Part shown: positions 19,349 through 27,967 of the stretch, one piece after another
How the letters are laid out: the number at the start of each line of letters is the position of its first letter
How positions within the stretch are numbered: the stretch's first letter is position 1
From: Inquilinus sp052113205
GTDB taxonomy: Bacteria > Pseudomonadota > Alphaproteobacteria > DSM-16000 > Inquilinaceae
Direction: 5' to 3'
Assembly: GCF_052113205.1 (NCBI RefSeq)
Contig: NZ_JBFRCU010000010.1
Location: forward strand, 62,001-126,000
Length of the DNA: 64,000 bases
Position numbers and translations under genes: made by a program
Notes under the pieces: generated by a model
Told to the model about the DNA's origin: nothing
What the model saw: the letters and a program-made list of their open reading frames with translations, nothing else
The model's database searches: none

Positions 19349-19568
19349 GTTAAGTTCGCAGAGAGAACTCGATACAGGATTCCCCAAGCTTGTCGAAGGT
19401 ACCGAATAAACGATCTGAAGCCGCAAACATCGAAGTTAATTTTTAATTTCCAATAATTGAAGATAAATAATTATCTGTATCCGATTTTATCACATTGATT
19501 TTAGAGAAGGTGCCTAATTTAATATTAGGTGCTGGCATGTTAGCTGAATGCTGAGGGAGAATTCTGCA
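19349..19568. other. AT-rich intergenic segment before the orphan small gene
   Basis: 220 bases that turn strongly AT-rich after about 19430 (for example AATTTTTAATTTCCAATAATTG), in sharp contrast to the surrounding DNA. It probably holds the promoter of the low-GC gene at 19569; GAGGGAGA at 19553-19560 is that gene's ribosome site. No promoter hexamers are assigned because AT-rich DNA gives too many chance matches. Confidence 0.5.
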
Positions 19569-19916
19569 ATGGCTTATTGTGTAACGTTCACTATCATAAA
19601 CAAAACCGCATGGGGGATTTCGTCAAACGAATATGAAACCAGTGCGAATGTAAGTATTCCTATTCGCGATAGCATGTCCGGCGATGGAGCTGGGTTTTGC
19701 GTCATTGCTGCCGGAGATGCAGGCTTCAACGGCTATATACAATATAGCATAGATAACGGCAGCTGGGATATGTTTCAAATATCATTTGACTATGGAAATA
19801 AAATCTTGAAGCCCGTAATATTAACAAATAATCAGGTATATAGTATTTCTGCCAGTGATGTTGGTTTTGGGGTTGCGGGAAATCTATACGGAACATTTAC
19901 TATCATCTCTGGTTAG
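19569..19916 (+). CDS. Low-GC orphan small protein, probably beta-sheet rich
   Basis: 115 residues, MAYCVTFTIINKTAWGISSNE onward, not recognised. GAGGGAGA lies eight bases upstream of this ATG, which is why I prefer it to the ATG at 19548. The codon usage (ATA, TTA, AAT, AAA) is foreign to the high-GC neighbours. Alternating strands (CVTFTIINK, GYIQYSIDNG, MFQISFDYGNK, VYSISASDVGFG, LYGTFTIISG) suggest a beta-sandwich. The pattern faintly recalls aegerolysin-like or lectin-like proteins, but this is weak. It has no signal peptide and no partner gene. It is most likely horizontally acquired. Confidence 0.6.
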   Translation: MAYCVTFTIINKTAWGISSNEYETSANVSIPIRDSMSGDGAGFCVIAAGDAGFNGYIQYSIDNGSWDMFQISFDYGNKILKPVILTNNQVYSISASDVGFGVAGNLYGTFTIISG

Positions 19917-20234
19917 ATCGGCTAGGTCGAAAACGACACTGCATTTCTTCCTGTGGTGATAGCGAAGAACATGGTGGCTAGATTGGATTCGCCGAGGCGA
20001 ATTCAACGCTGTTTCCGAGAGGGCGCTGCTGGGTTCGTCGTCGCGATCCAACCATACGCGGAGCAGGGGAATCATAATCCCTTGGTCGGGGGTCAGACGC
20101 CCCAGCTACCATCGAACTTTGGATACCGTCATTGCGAGCGCAGCGAAGCAATCCAGGGTGGCGCGCATCGGTCCCTGGATTGCTTCGTCGGCTTCGCCTC
20201 CTCGCAATGACGGCGAGGGAAGGTCAGGCCTGCC
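19917..20234. other. Intergenic region with a hairpin repeat
   Basis: 318 bases between the AT-rich orphan gene and the nuclease. No gene recognised. The main content is the CGTCATTGCGAG-type hairpin at 20126-20213; the rest (19917-20125) returns gradually to high GC and shows nothing identifiable. Confidence 0.6.
20126..20213. repeat. Intergenic hairpin repeat, CGTCATTGCGAG family
   Basis: Long inverted repeat: CCGTCATTGCGAG and GAAGCAATCCAGGG on the left pair with CCCTGGATTGCTTC and CTCGCAATGACGG on the right. The same unit occurs in opposite orientation at 37265-37352. Such palindromes are dispersed intergenic elements in many alphaproteobacteria; here it sits at the 3' end of the minus-strand nuclease gene and could act as a terminator. 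Confidence 0.8.
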
Positions 20235-23075
20235 TCACACCATCCAATCCGCGTGCTCGATCTGGTCTGGCCGCACGCCGAGCAGGGTCACCCGGGTGCC
20301 GTCGTCGAGCTCGACCACCGTGCTCAGCAGGCCCGCCCTGACCGTCACCTCCGCGCCGTCGGCGATGGCCAGCTTGTCCTGGCGGACGTCGAAATCGGTG
20401 ATCACGTCGCGGCCGTCGCCATGGCCGAAGGCGAAGATGTCGGCGCCGCGGCCCCCGATCAGCAGGTCGTTCCCGCCGCCGCCGGCGATGCGGTCGTTGC
20501 CGGCGCCGCCATAGAGCGTGTTGTTGCCCGAATTGCCGATGATCTGGGTGTCGGTGTTGCCGGCCCAGACGATCAGGTCGTGGTCACCCTGCAGCACGAC
20601 ACGTTCGACCGCGTCGTTCGCCTTGACGTTGACCGAGGCGCGGACCTCGTCGAAATCCCCGGTGCCCTTCACGATAGCGAAGTTGAACAGGAAGGTCGGC
20701 TTGTCGGCGGTGATGATGTTCGGGTTCTCCGGCGTGCCCGGCGCCGGGATGTGCAGCCGCGCCACCGACGGGTCGTGGTCGCTGACCTGGTCGGCGAAGC
20801 CGGCATTGGTGTGGACGATGTCGAACTCCAGCCCGGACCGGTAGACGCCGTCGGTCGCCAGCATGTGGTCGAGCTCCTGGCTCGCGCCCTCGAACACATA
20901 GCTCCAGCGCTCCTGCGGCGTCAGCAGCTCGTCGGCCAAATCCTTCAGCACAGGACTGCCGTCGGTGTCGCCGCGCAGCACCTTGAGCGGGTCGTTCCAG
21001 GAGAACTCGTTGAGGTCGCCGACCACCATCACCTTGGCGTCCGGGTCGGCCGCCAGCCGGCCGTCGACATAGGCGTTGACGATCGCCGCCTGGGCCTCGC
21101 GCTGGTCCTCACCGCCATTCACCGGCGGGTAGGTGTCGCCATAGGTCGGCGAGCTGCCGCCCTTGGAGGTGAAGTGATTGTTCACCAGCGTCACCGTCTC
21201 GCCGTTGAAGACGAAATCGGCGGCCAAGGGCAGGCGGCTGGCGGCGAAGGCGTCGCCATCCGACAGGTCGGTGTCGGTCAGCGCCTTGACCGAGCCTTCG
21301 GCCAGGTCGACCCGGTCCGGATTGTACAGATAGCCGGTCCGAATGTTGCCGCCGGGCTGGCCGCCCGAGGTGCCGGCCGCCGGCGCCACGTCGACATAGT
21401 CGTAGCGTGGTCCGCCATTCGCGACGATGGCCTCGATCAGCACCCGCGCCGTCTCAGCGGCCGAGGTGACGCCGGTGATCTCGGCGCCGTCGCTGTCCTG
21501 CACCTCCTGCAGCGCAACGATGTCGGGCGAGCCCATGTTCGAGACGATCTGCTCGGCCAGCCGGTCGAACTTGCCGCTGCCGATATCGTCGTCGACGTTG
21601 CTCGGGTTCTTGTCCTGGACCAGGTTGATGTCCTCGACCTTGGGGTCGAGATTCTCCAGGTTGATCGAGCCGACGGTCAGGTGGTCGCGGTCGCCGGCCA
21701 GCGCCGTCATCTCCGGCGCCAGCGTGCCGGGGGAGTCGACCGTGACCGGGTTGGTGGCCTGCACCTCGTACCAGCCGAAATTGTAGTTCACCACGCCCTG
21801 GACGGTGCCGAACTGGGCCCCGACATTGACGTCCGGCATGAAGCTGCCCAGCAGGTCGTCGTCGATCTGGATCCGCTCCGGCTGCTGGTCGGTCTCGGAG
21901 ATCATGAGGCCGCCGGCGCCGCTGCGGGTGCCGGTGGCGTGGTCGCCATTGTCAGCCAGCACATAGGCCTCGCCGAAGCCGTTGGTCGGGCCCACCACCA
22001 CGGGGGTGGGCACGTCGACCAGCATGCCCTCCAGGCTCTCCCAATAGTCGACGCCGTCATGCGCGGGGTCGAAGACGGTGCGGCCGTCATCGTCGATCAC
22101 TTCGGTCGGCGGGGCATAGCCGCCGGCGCCGATGCTGACCGCGACCGGCACGGTCTGCTGCACGGCCGAGACTTCGACGCTGGCGCCGGTGATCTCGGTA
22201 ATCGTCAAATTGTGGGACGAGGCGCCGCCGGGCTGGAATTCGGTGACCGAGCCGGTGACGTCGAGGGTGACGCCGAGCTGCACCTCGGCCGGCACGGCGC
22301 CGGCGCCGGTGAAGACGAAGACGGCGTCCGAAGTCGCGGTGTTGCCGTCACCCTGGGCGTCCTGGATATAGAAGCCGTTGGCGGCGATGGCGGTGACCAC
22401 GCCCTGGGTCGCCACCCGGTCGCCCGCGAATTCGGAGCTGTGGCCGGCGCCCTGGATCTCGTAGATCGCGTGGAAGTCGGGCTCGGTCTCGGGCACCGGG
22501 GCGTTCTCGGCGCCGGGCGTGTTCAGGGCCTCGCCGGGGACGGGGGTGCCGGCTTGGCCCGGCAGGCCGGCCAGGTCGAAATCGTTGCGGGTCCAGTCGG
22601 ACGGGCTGCCGGTGTCGGCGCCGTCGGGCAGGCGCGAGGCGCCGCCCACAGTGATGTCGCCGCCGTCGAAGCTCGGGGTCAGCACGGTGGTGCTGTAGAA
22701 GCGGTCGCCGCTGCCGCCGTCGTCGATCGCGACGCCATCGCCGATCCGCGCCCAGGGCGTGGCATCGAGCACGCCGTCGTCGTTGGCGTCGAGGTCCTGG
22801 CCGGTGCTGCCGCTGTAATTCTCGACCAGCAGCAGGGTGCCGCTGCCATTCTGCAGCAGGTTCGACTGGAAGCCGCTGCTCCAATACCCGTCGGCATCGG
22901 TGCTGCCGATCTCGGTGGCGGAGATGATGCGGCCGGTGCCGCCGGCATCGCCCTCGACCTGCACCAGGGTCCAGCCGCTGTAGTCGGCCAGGGCGTCGCC
23001 CTTGATCTCGAAATATTCCGAGCTGTCGGTGCCGACATGGTTGGCGACGAATTCGTTGAGCAATGGATCGGCCAT
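20235..23075 (-). CDS. Secreted endonuclease/exonuclease/phosphatase-family nuclease with lamin-tail and RTX domains
   Basis: 946-residue ExeM/NucH-like extracellular nuclease. The N-terminus is a lamin-tail domain (PLLNEFVANHVGTDSSEYFEIKG at about 4-26) without a classical signal peptide, then a second beta region with an OB-like fold. The EEP nuclease core has LQEVQDSDG with Glu524, NNHFTSKGG, VVGDLNEFSWNDP, LDHMLATDG and catalytic SDHDP (His767). The C-terminus has RTX calcium-binding nonapeptides (GGAGNDRIAGGGGNDLLIGG) and ends in a type I secretion-style tail. It probably leaves the cell by a type I system encoded elsewhere and degrades extracellular DNA. Confidence 0.88.
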   Translation of the reverse strand: MADPLLNEFVANHVGTDSSEYFEIKGDALADYSGWTLVQVEGDAGGTGRIISATEIGSTDADGYWSSGFQSNLLQNGSGTLLLVENYSGSTGQDLDANDDGVLDATPWARIGDGVAIDDGGSGDRFYSTTVLTPSFDGGDITVGGASRLPDGADTGSPSDWTRNDFDLAGLPGQAGTPVPGEALNTPGAENAPVPETEPDFHAIYEIQGAGHSSEFAGDRVATQGVVTAIAANGFYIQDAQGDGNTATSDAVFVFTGAGAVPAEVQLGVTLDVTGSVTEFQPGGASSHNLTITEITGASVEVSAVQQTVPVAVSIGAGGYAPPTEVIDDDGRTVFDPAHDGVDYWESLEGMLVDVPTPVVVGPTNGFGEAYVLADNGDHATGTRSGAGGLMISETDQQPERIQIDDDLLGSFMPDVNVGAQFGTVQGVVNYNFGWYEVQATNPVTVDSPGTLAPEMTALAGDRDHLTVGSINLENLDPKVEDINLVQDKNPSNVDDDIGSGKFDRLAEQIVSNMGSPDIVALQEVQDSDGAEITGVTSAAETARVLIEAIVANGGPRYDYVDVAPAAGTSGGQPGGNIRTGYLYNPDRVDLAEGSVKALTDTDLSDGDAFAASRLPLAADFVFNGETVTLVNNHFTSKGGSSPTYGDTYPPVNGGEDQREAQAAIVNAYVDGRLAADPDAKVMVVGDLNEFSWNDPLKVLRGDTDGSPVLKDLADELLTPQERWSYVFEGASQELDHMLATDGVYRSGLEFDIVHTNAGFADQVSDHDPSVARLHIPAPGTPENPNIITADKPTFLFNFAIVKGTGDFDEVRASVNVKANDAVERVVLQGDHDLIVWAGNTDTQIIGNSGNNTLYGGAGNDRIAGGGGNDLLIGGRGADIFAFGHGDGRDVITDFDVRQDKLAIADGAEVTVRAGLLSTVVELDDGTRVTLLGVRPDQIEHADWMV

Positions 23076-23259
23076 GACGAAGTTCCCCCTTCTTCATCCG
23101 GCAAGGACCAAATCCCTTGCCGCTCCCGAAACACCTCTTAGGCTGCTTCGGTTGCATCCCCGTGACGGAAGGCCGGCCGCGGATCTGTGCTGCAATGTCA
23201 AATCGGTTCGGCCCCGGCCGTGACACGCTCCGCGTGTCCTGGATCGCCCCGAGCCCGCC

Positions 23260-24660
23260 ATGCCCGCCTACACCCACACGCTCGGCCATCAACGGCACCG
23301 CTTCGACGATCTGCGCGCGCTGATGGCCTGCGCCTCGCCGCGGCGGTCGGGCGACGAGCTTGCCGGCCTCGCCGCCGGCAGCGACGAGCGCCGGGTGGCG
23401 GCCCGCATGGCGTTGGCCGACCTGCCGCTGAAGGCCTTCCTCGACGAGGCGCTGGTGCCCTACGAGGCCGACGAGGTCACCCGGCTGATCCTGGACGGCC
23501 ACGACGCCGAAGCCTTCCGGCCGGTCGCGCACATGACCGTCGGCGGGTTCCGCGACTGGCTGCTGTCCTACCAGGCCGACACCGCCGCCCTCACGGGCCT
23601 GGCACCGGGGCTGACGCCGGAGATGGCGGCCGCGGTCTCGAAGCTGATGCGCAACCAGGACCTGGTCGCGGCGGCGGCGAAATGCACCGTGGTCTCGGCC
23701 TTCCGCACCACCGTCGGGCTGCAGGGACGGCTGTCCAGCCGGCTGCAGCCGAACCACCCGACCGACGATCCGGCCGGCGTCGCCGCCGCGATCCTGGACG
23801 GGCTGCTGTTCGGCATCGGCGACGCGGTGATCGGCATCAACCCGGCGACCGACAGCGTCCCGGCCTGCATCGCGCTGCTGGAGATGCTGGACGCGATCCG
23901 GCAGCGCTTCGGCATCCCGACCCAATCCTGCGTGCTGAGCCACGTCACCACCACGATCGAGGCGATCGGGCGCGGGGCGCCGGTCGACCTGGTGTTCCAG
24001 TCGGTCGCCGGGACCGAGGCCGCCAACCGCGGCTTCGGCATCGATCTCGCCTTGTTGGGCGAGGCCCAGGAGGCGGCGCTGTCGCTCGGCCGGGGCACGG
24101 TCGGCCGCAACGTCATGTATTTCGAGACCGGGCAGGGGGCCGCCCTGTCGGCCGGCGCCCATCACGGCATCGACCAGCAGACGGTCGAGGTCCGCGCCTA
24201 TGCCGTCGCCCGGGCCTTCCGGCCCTTCCTCGTCAACACCGTGGTCGGCTTCATCGGCCCCGAATATCTCCACGGCGCCAAGGAGATCATCCGCGCCGGG
24301 CTGGAGGACCATTTCTGCGGCAAGCTGCTGGGCCTGCCGATGGGGGTGGATGTCTGCTACACCAACCACGCCGAGGCCGATCAGGACGACATGGATCTCC
24401 TGATGACGATGCTGGCGACGGCCGGGGTCAACTTCATGATCGCCGTCCCGGGCGCCGACGACGTCATGCTCGGCTACCAGAGCCTGTCCTTCCACGACGT
24501 GCTCGGGCTGCGCCATCTGCTGGGCCGCCGGCCGGCGCCGGAATTCGAGGCCTGGTTGCAGCGCATGGGCATGCTGGACCCGGCCGGGCGGCTGCCGCCC
24601 GCCGTGGCGCAGGGCCCGGCGGCCCGGCTGCTGCTGGCGGATGGCGGCGCCCATGTCTGA
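23260..24660 (+). CDS. eutB: Ethanolamine ammonia-lyase large subunit
   Basis: Adenosylcobalamin-dependent catalytic subunit converting ethanolamine to acetaldehyde and ammonia, 466 residues (usual about 455). Family signatures: HMTVGGFRDWLLSY, SAFRTTVGLQGRLSSRLQPN, LSHVTTTIEAI, FQSVAGTEAANRGFG, VGFIGPEYLHG and GVDVCYTNHAEADQDDMD. The start MPAYTHTLGHQRHRFDDL fits the family. First gene of eutB-eutC-permease-araC; the stop overlaps the eutC start. No carboxysome-like shell genes or eutA reactivase are nearby. Confidence 0.96.
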   Translation: MPAYTHTLGHQRHRFDDLRALMACASPRRSGDELAGLAAGSDERRVAARMALADLPLKAFLDEALVPYEADEVTRLILDGHDAEAFRPVAHMTVGGFRDWLLSYQADTAALTGLAPGLTPEMAAAVSKLMRNQDLVAAAAKCTVVSAFRTTVGLQGRLSSRLQPNHPTDDPAGVAAAILDGLLFGIGDAVIGINPATDSVPACIALLEMLDAIRQRFGIPTQSCVLSHVTTTIEAIGRGAPVDLVFQSVAGTEAANRGFGIDLALLGEAQEAALSLGRGTVGRNVMYFETGQGAALSAGAHHGIDQQTVEVRAYAVARAFRPFLVNTVVGFIGPEYLHGAKEIIRAGLEDHFCGKLLGLPMGVDVCYTNHAEADQDDMDLLMTMLATAGVNFMIAVPGADDVMLGYQSLSFHDVLGLRHLLGRRPAPEFEAWLQRMGMLDPAGRLPPAVAQGPAARLLLADGGAHV

Positions 24661-25441
24661 CGCGGTCCGGCCCGACCCCTGGGCGCGGCTGCGGGCCGCG
24701 ACCCGCGCCCGCATCGGCCTCGGCCGCAGCGGCGACGCGCTGCCGACCGCGGCTCTGCTCGACTTCCAGCTCGCCCATGCCCGCGCCCGCGACGCGGTGC
24801 AGGCGGCGCTGGACCTCGACCGGCTGCAGGCCGATCTGGCGCCGCATCCGGTGCTGCGCCTGCACAGCGCGGCGCCGGACCGCGCGACCTATCTGCGGCG
24901 CCCGGACCTCGGCCGCCGGCTCGATCCCGCCCAGCGGGACCGGCTCGAAGCCAAGGCAGAGGGCTGGGATATCGCCTTCGTCGTCGCCGACGGGCTGTCG
25001 GCCGCCGCGGTGCAGGCCACGGCCGCGCCGCTGATCCGGGCCTGCGCCGCCCGGCTGGCCGGCTGGTCGATCGCGCCGGTGGCGGCGGTGCTGCAGGGTC
25101 GGGTGGCGCTGGGCGACGAGGTCGGCGCCGGGCTCGGGGCGCGGCTCGTCGCCGTGCTGATTGGAGAGCGGCCGGGCCTCTCGGTCGCGGCCTCGACCGG
25201 CATCTACCTGACCTGGGCGCCGCGGCCGGGACGGCTCGATTCCGAGCGCAACTGCATCTCCAACATCCATGCCGACGGCCTCGGCGTCGCCGCGGCCGCC
25301 GACAAGCTGTGCTGGCTCGCCCGCGAAGCGGCCCGGCGCGGCCTGACCGGGGTGACGCTCAAGGACGACGCGCCCGGTCGGCTCGACCACGACACGACAA
25401 CAGGGGAGAGACTTCACGATGTCGGAACCGAACGCGGGTGA
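24653..25441 (+). CDS. eutC: Ethanolamine ammonia-lyase small subunit
   Basis: Cobalamin-binding small subunit of the lyase, 262 residues from the ATG at 24653, whose ATG lies just before the eutB stop; an ATG at 24641 would give four more residues and is possible. The C-terminal cobalamin site region reads ERPGLSVAASTGIYLTW and SERNCISNIHADGLG, both diagnostic. It is somewhat shorter than the E. coli protein (295) at the N-terminus. It overlaps the permease gene by 23 bases. Confidence 0.95.
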   Translation: MSDAVRPDPWARLRAATRARIGLGRSGDALPTAALLDFQLAHARARDAVQAALDLDRLQADLAPHPVLRLHSAAPDRATYLRRPDLGRRLDPAQRDRLEAKAEGWDIAFVVADGLSAAAVQATAAPLIRACAARLAGWSIAPVAAVLQGRVALGDEVGAGLGARLVAVLIGERPGLSVAASTGIYLTWAPRPGRLDSERNCISNIHADGLGVAAAADKLCWLAREAARRGLTGVTLKDDAPGRLDHDTTTGERLHDVGTERG

Positions 25442-26819
25442 GCTGAAGAAGAGCCTCAGCGGCCTTCATCTCTGGGGCATCGCCGTCGGGCTGGTGATCT
25501 CGGGCGAGTATTTCGGCTGGAGCTACGGCTGGGCCGCGGCCGGCACGCTCGGCTTCCTGGTCACCACCATCCTGGTCGCGGCGATGTACACGACCTTCAT
25601 CTTCAGCTTCACCGAGCTGACCACCGCGATCCCGCATGCCGGCGGCCCCTTCGCCTACAGCTATCGCGCCTTCGGCCCGACCGGCGGCTTCGTCGCGGGC
25701 TTCGCCACGCTGATCGAGTTCGTCTTCGCCCCGCCGGCCATCGCACTGGCCATCGGCGCCTATCTCAACGTCCAGTTCCCGGCGCTCGACCCCAAGGTCG
25801 CGGCGGTCGGCGCCTATCTCGTGTTCATGGCCCTGAACATCGCCGGCGTCGCCATCGCCGCGACCTTCGAGCTGTTCGTCACCATCCTCGCGATCATCGA
25901 GCTGCTGGTGTTCATGGGGGTGGTGCAGCCGGGCTTCTCCTGGAGCAATTTCGCCGCGGCCGGCTGGGCGGGTGAGGGCCGCTTCTCCACGGCCACGATC
26001 GGCGGCATCTTCGCCGCCATCCCCTTCGCCATCTGGTTCTTCCTGGCGATCGAGGGTGCGGCCATGGCGGCGGAAGAGGCGAAGGACCCGAAGCGCACCA
26101 TCCCGCGCGCCTACATCGCCGGGATTCTCACCCTGGTCGTGCTCGCCTTCGGCACCATGATCTTCGCCGGCGGCGTCGGCGACTGGCAGCAGCTCGCCAA
26201 CATCAACGACCCGCTGCCCCAGGCGATGAAGGCGGTGGTCGGCGAAGCGAGCGGCTGGCTGCACATGCTGGTGTGGATCGGCCTGTTCGGCCTGATCGCC
26301 TCCTTCCACGGCATCATCATGGGCTATTCGCGCCAGATCTTCGCCCTGGCCCGGGCCGGCTTCCTGCCCGGTTTCCTGGCCCGGCTGCATCCGCGCCGGC
26401 GAACCCCGCACTGGGCGATCCTGGCCGGCGGCGTGGTCGGCATCGCGGCGATCTTCTCCGACCAGCTCGTCACCATCGCCGGCCAGCCGCTGACCGCCAG
26501 CATCGTCACCATGTCGGTGTTCGNCGCGATCGTGATGTACATCATGAGCATGGCCAGCCTGCTGCGCCTGCGGCGGGTGGAGCCGGCGCTGGNGCGGCCG
26601 TACCGGGCGCCGGTCTATCCGGCCTTCCCGATCGTGGCGCTGGCCCTGGCGCTGGTCGCGCTGGCGGCGATGATCTGGTTCAACCGCGAGGTCTTCGCTG
26701 TCTTCTTCGGCCTGTTCGTCCTGGGCTGGGGCATCTGGCGGCTGACCGCCGGCCGCCGGACCGGCGAGCTGGACGGGCTGGCCGCCCCGGTCGGGGAGGC
26801 AGGGACGGCCGGCGGCTGA
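25419..26819 (+). CDS. eat: Ethanolamine permease (APC family)
   Basis: Inner-membrane importer of 466 residues with about 12 TM helices. The N-terminus LSGLHLWGIAVGLVISGEYFGWSYGW and loop AIPHAGGPFAYSYRAFGPTGGF are typical of ethanolamine-type APC permeases, and AAEEAKDPKRTIPRAYIAGI is the conserved loop after TM6. Two n bases (26524 and 26593) leave two residues unresolved without breaking the frame. The RBS AGGGGAGAG precedes the ATG at 25419 inside eutC. Its position directly after eutBC supports ethanolamine as substrate. Confidence 0.92.
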   Translation: MSEPNAGELKKSLSGLHLWGIAVGLVISGEYFGWSYGWAAAGTLGFLVTTILVAAMYTTFIFSFTELTTAIPHAGGPFAYSYRAFGPTGGFVAGFATLIEFVFAPPAIALAIGAYLNVQFPALDPKVAAVGAYLVFMALNIAGVAIAATFELFVTILAIIELLVFMGVVQPGFSWSNFAAAGWAGEGRFSTATIGGIFAAIPFAIWFFLAIEGAAMAAEEAKDPKRTIPRAYIAGILTLVVLAFGTMIFAGGVGDWQQLANINDPLPQAMKAVVGEASGWLHMLVWIGLFGLIASFHGIIMGYSRQIFALARAGFLPGFLARLHPRRRTPHWAILAGGVVGIAAIFSDQLVTIAGQPLTASIVTMSVFXAIVMYIMSMASLLRLRRVEPALXRPYRAPVYPAFPIVALALALVALAAMIWFNREVFAVFFGLFVLGWGIWRLTAGRRTGELDGLAAPVGEAGTAGG

Positions 26820-26884
26820 GACGCCCGCGGGTCGGTGGCACGGCGTTTGCGTTGCCGTGGCACGACCTGCGAAAGGCGTCGACC

Positions 26885-27964
26885 ATGGCCGGAACCGGTT
26901 CAAACCACAGGCAGATCCGCCGTGCGGCCACGGCGGACTGCCCCTCTATTGTGCAGCGCAACATATTGGCCGCCGCGGCATCCGGACTGACCGGCTTCGT
27001 CCGCGCCCAGGGCGGCCGGCCGGAGGTGGTGCTGTCGCGCGTCGGCATCGCCGACGAGGTGCTGGGCCGGCCGGACGTGGCGCTCGACCTCACCGCCTAT
27101 GTGGCGATGATGGAGGAGGCGGCACGGGAGACCCGCAACGACAATTTCGGCCTCTGGTTCGGCCAGCAGTTCCGGCCCGAGGCGCTGGGGCTGATCGGCG
27201 GCATCGCCCTGGCCTCGCCGCGGCTCGGCGCTGCCGTCGACAACCTGGCCCGGCTGTTCCCGCTGCACCAGCAGGCGACCGGGACCCGGCTGGTGCGGGA
27301 GGACGGGCTGCTGCGCCTGGAATACCGGATCCGCGATGGCGGCATCCTGGCGCGCCGCCAGGATGCCGAGCTGACCATGGGCATGTTCGCCAATGTCTTC
27401 CGCGCCTGCCTCGGCCGCGGCTGGGCGCCGGAGGAGGTGCAGTTCGAGCATGCCCGGCCGGAGGCGTGGCGCGAGCACGAGGCCGCCTTCGGCGCCCCGG
27501 CGCATTTCGGCCAGCGCACCAACGCCCTGGTGTTCCGCGACCGGCAGCTCGACCGGCCGATGCCGGCCGGCGATGCGGCGGCGCTGGCCCGGCTGACGGC
27601 GGAGCTGCGGCGGATCACCGGCGGCGCCGCCGCGCCCAGGTTCATCGACCAGGTGCGGGACGAGATCCGGGCCCGGCTGCCGGAGGGCTGCCCCTATGCC
27701 GAGGCGGTCGCCGAGACGCTCGGCCTGGCCCGCTGGACGCTGCAGCGCCGCCTCGGCGACTACGGCGTCTCCTTCTCCGATCTGGTGGACCGGGTCCGGC
27801 GCGATCTCGCCGGCCTGTATCTGCGCCAACCGCACCTGCCGGTCGGCGACATCGCCTTCCTACTCGGCTACTCCGAGATCAGCGCCTTCAGCCGCGCCTG
27901 CCGCCAATGGCATGGCGTCTCTCCGGCGCGGATGCGTCAGGTGCTGCTGGGCGGGGAGGGGTAG
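26885..27964 (+). CDS. AraC-family regulator of ethanolamine use (probable)
   Basis: 359-residue regulator. The N-terminal ligand domain (about 25-215) resembles the arabinose-binding-like domain PF12625 of OruR-type regulators rather than the EutR sensor, with the motif PEALGLIGGIALASPRLGAAVDNLARLFPLHQ. The C-terminal AraC DNA-binding domain (about 265-355) has two HTH units, AVAETLGLARWTLQRRLGDYG and DIAFLLGYSEISAFSRACRQW. It is downstream of the permease in the same orientation, so control of the eut genes in response to ethanolamine or cobalamin is inferred from context only. Confidence 0.87.
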   Translation: MAGTGSNHRQIRRAATADCPSIVQRNILAAAASGLTGFVRAQGGRPEVVLSRVGIADEVLGRPDVALDLTAYVAMMEEAARETRNDNFGLWFGQQFRPEALGLIGGIALASPRLGAAVDNLARLFPLHQQATGTRLVREDGLLRLEYRIRDGGILARRQDAELTMGMFANVFRACLGRGWAPEEVQFEHARPEAWREHEAAFGAPAHFGQRTNALVFRDRQLDRPMPAGDAAALARLTAELRRITGGAAAPRFIDQVRDEIRARLPEGCPYAEAVAETLGLARWTLQRRLGDYGVSFSDLVDRVRRDLAGLYLRQPHLPVGDIAFLLGYSEISAFSRACRQWHGVSPARMRQVLLGGEG

Positions 27965-27967
27965 CGC

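Noticed and set aside
19569..19916. Assigning the orphan protein to aegerolysins
   Set aside because: Only a vague strand pattern agrees; no diagnostic motif is present.
20253..23141. A 962-codon plus-strand frame opposite the RTX nuclease
   Set aside because: Same cause: the frame shadows a real gene with clear nuclease and RTX motifs; the antisense product shows no family features.
23076..23259. A cobalamin riboswitch upstream of eutB
   Set aside because: No B12-box-like sequence (such as GCCACTG) could be seen in this short, GC-rich leader, and the regulator downstream offers another explanation.
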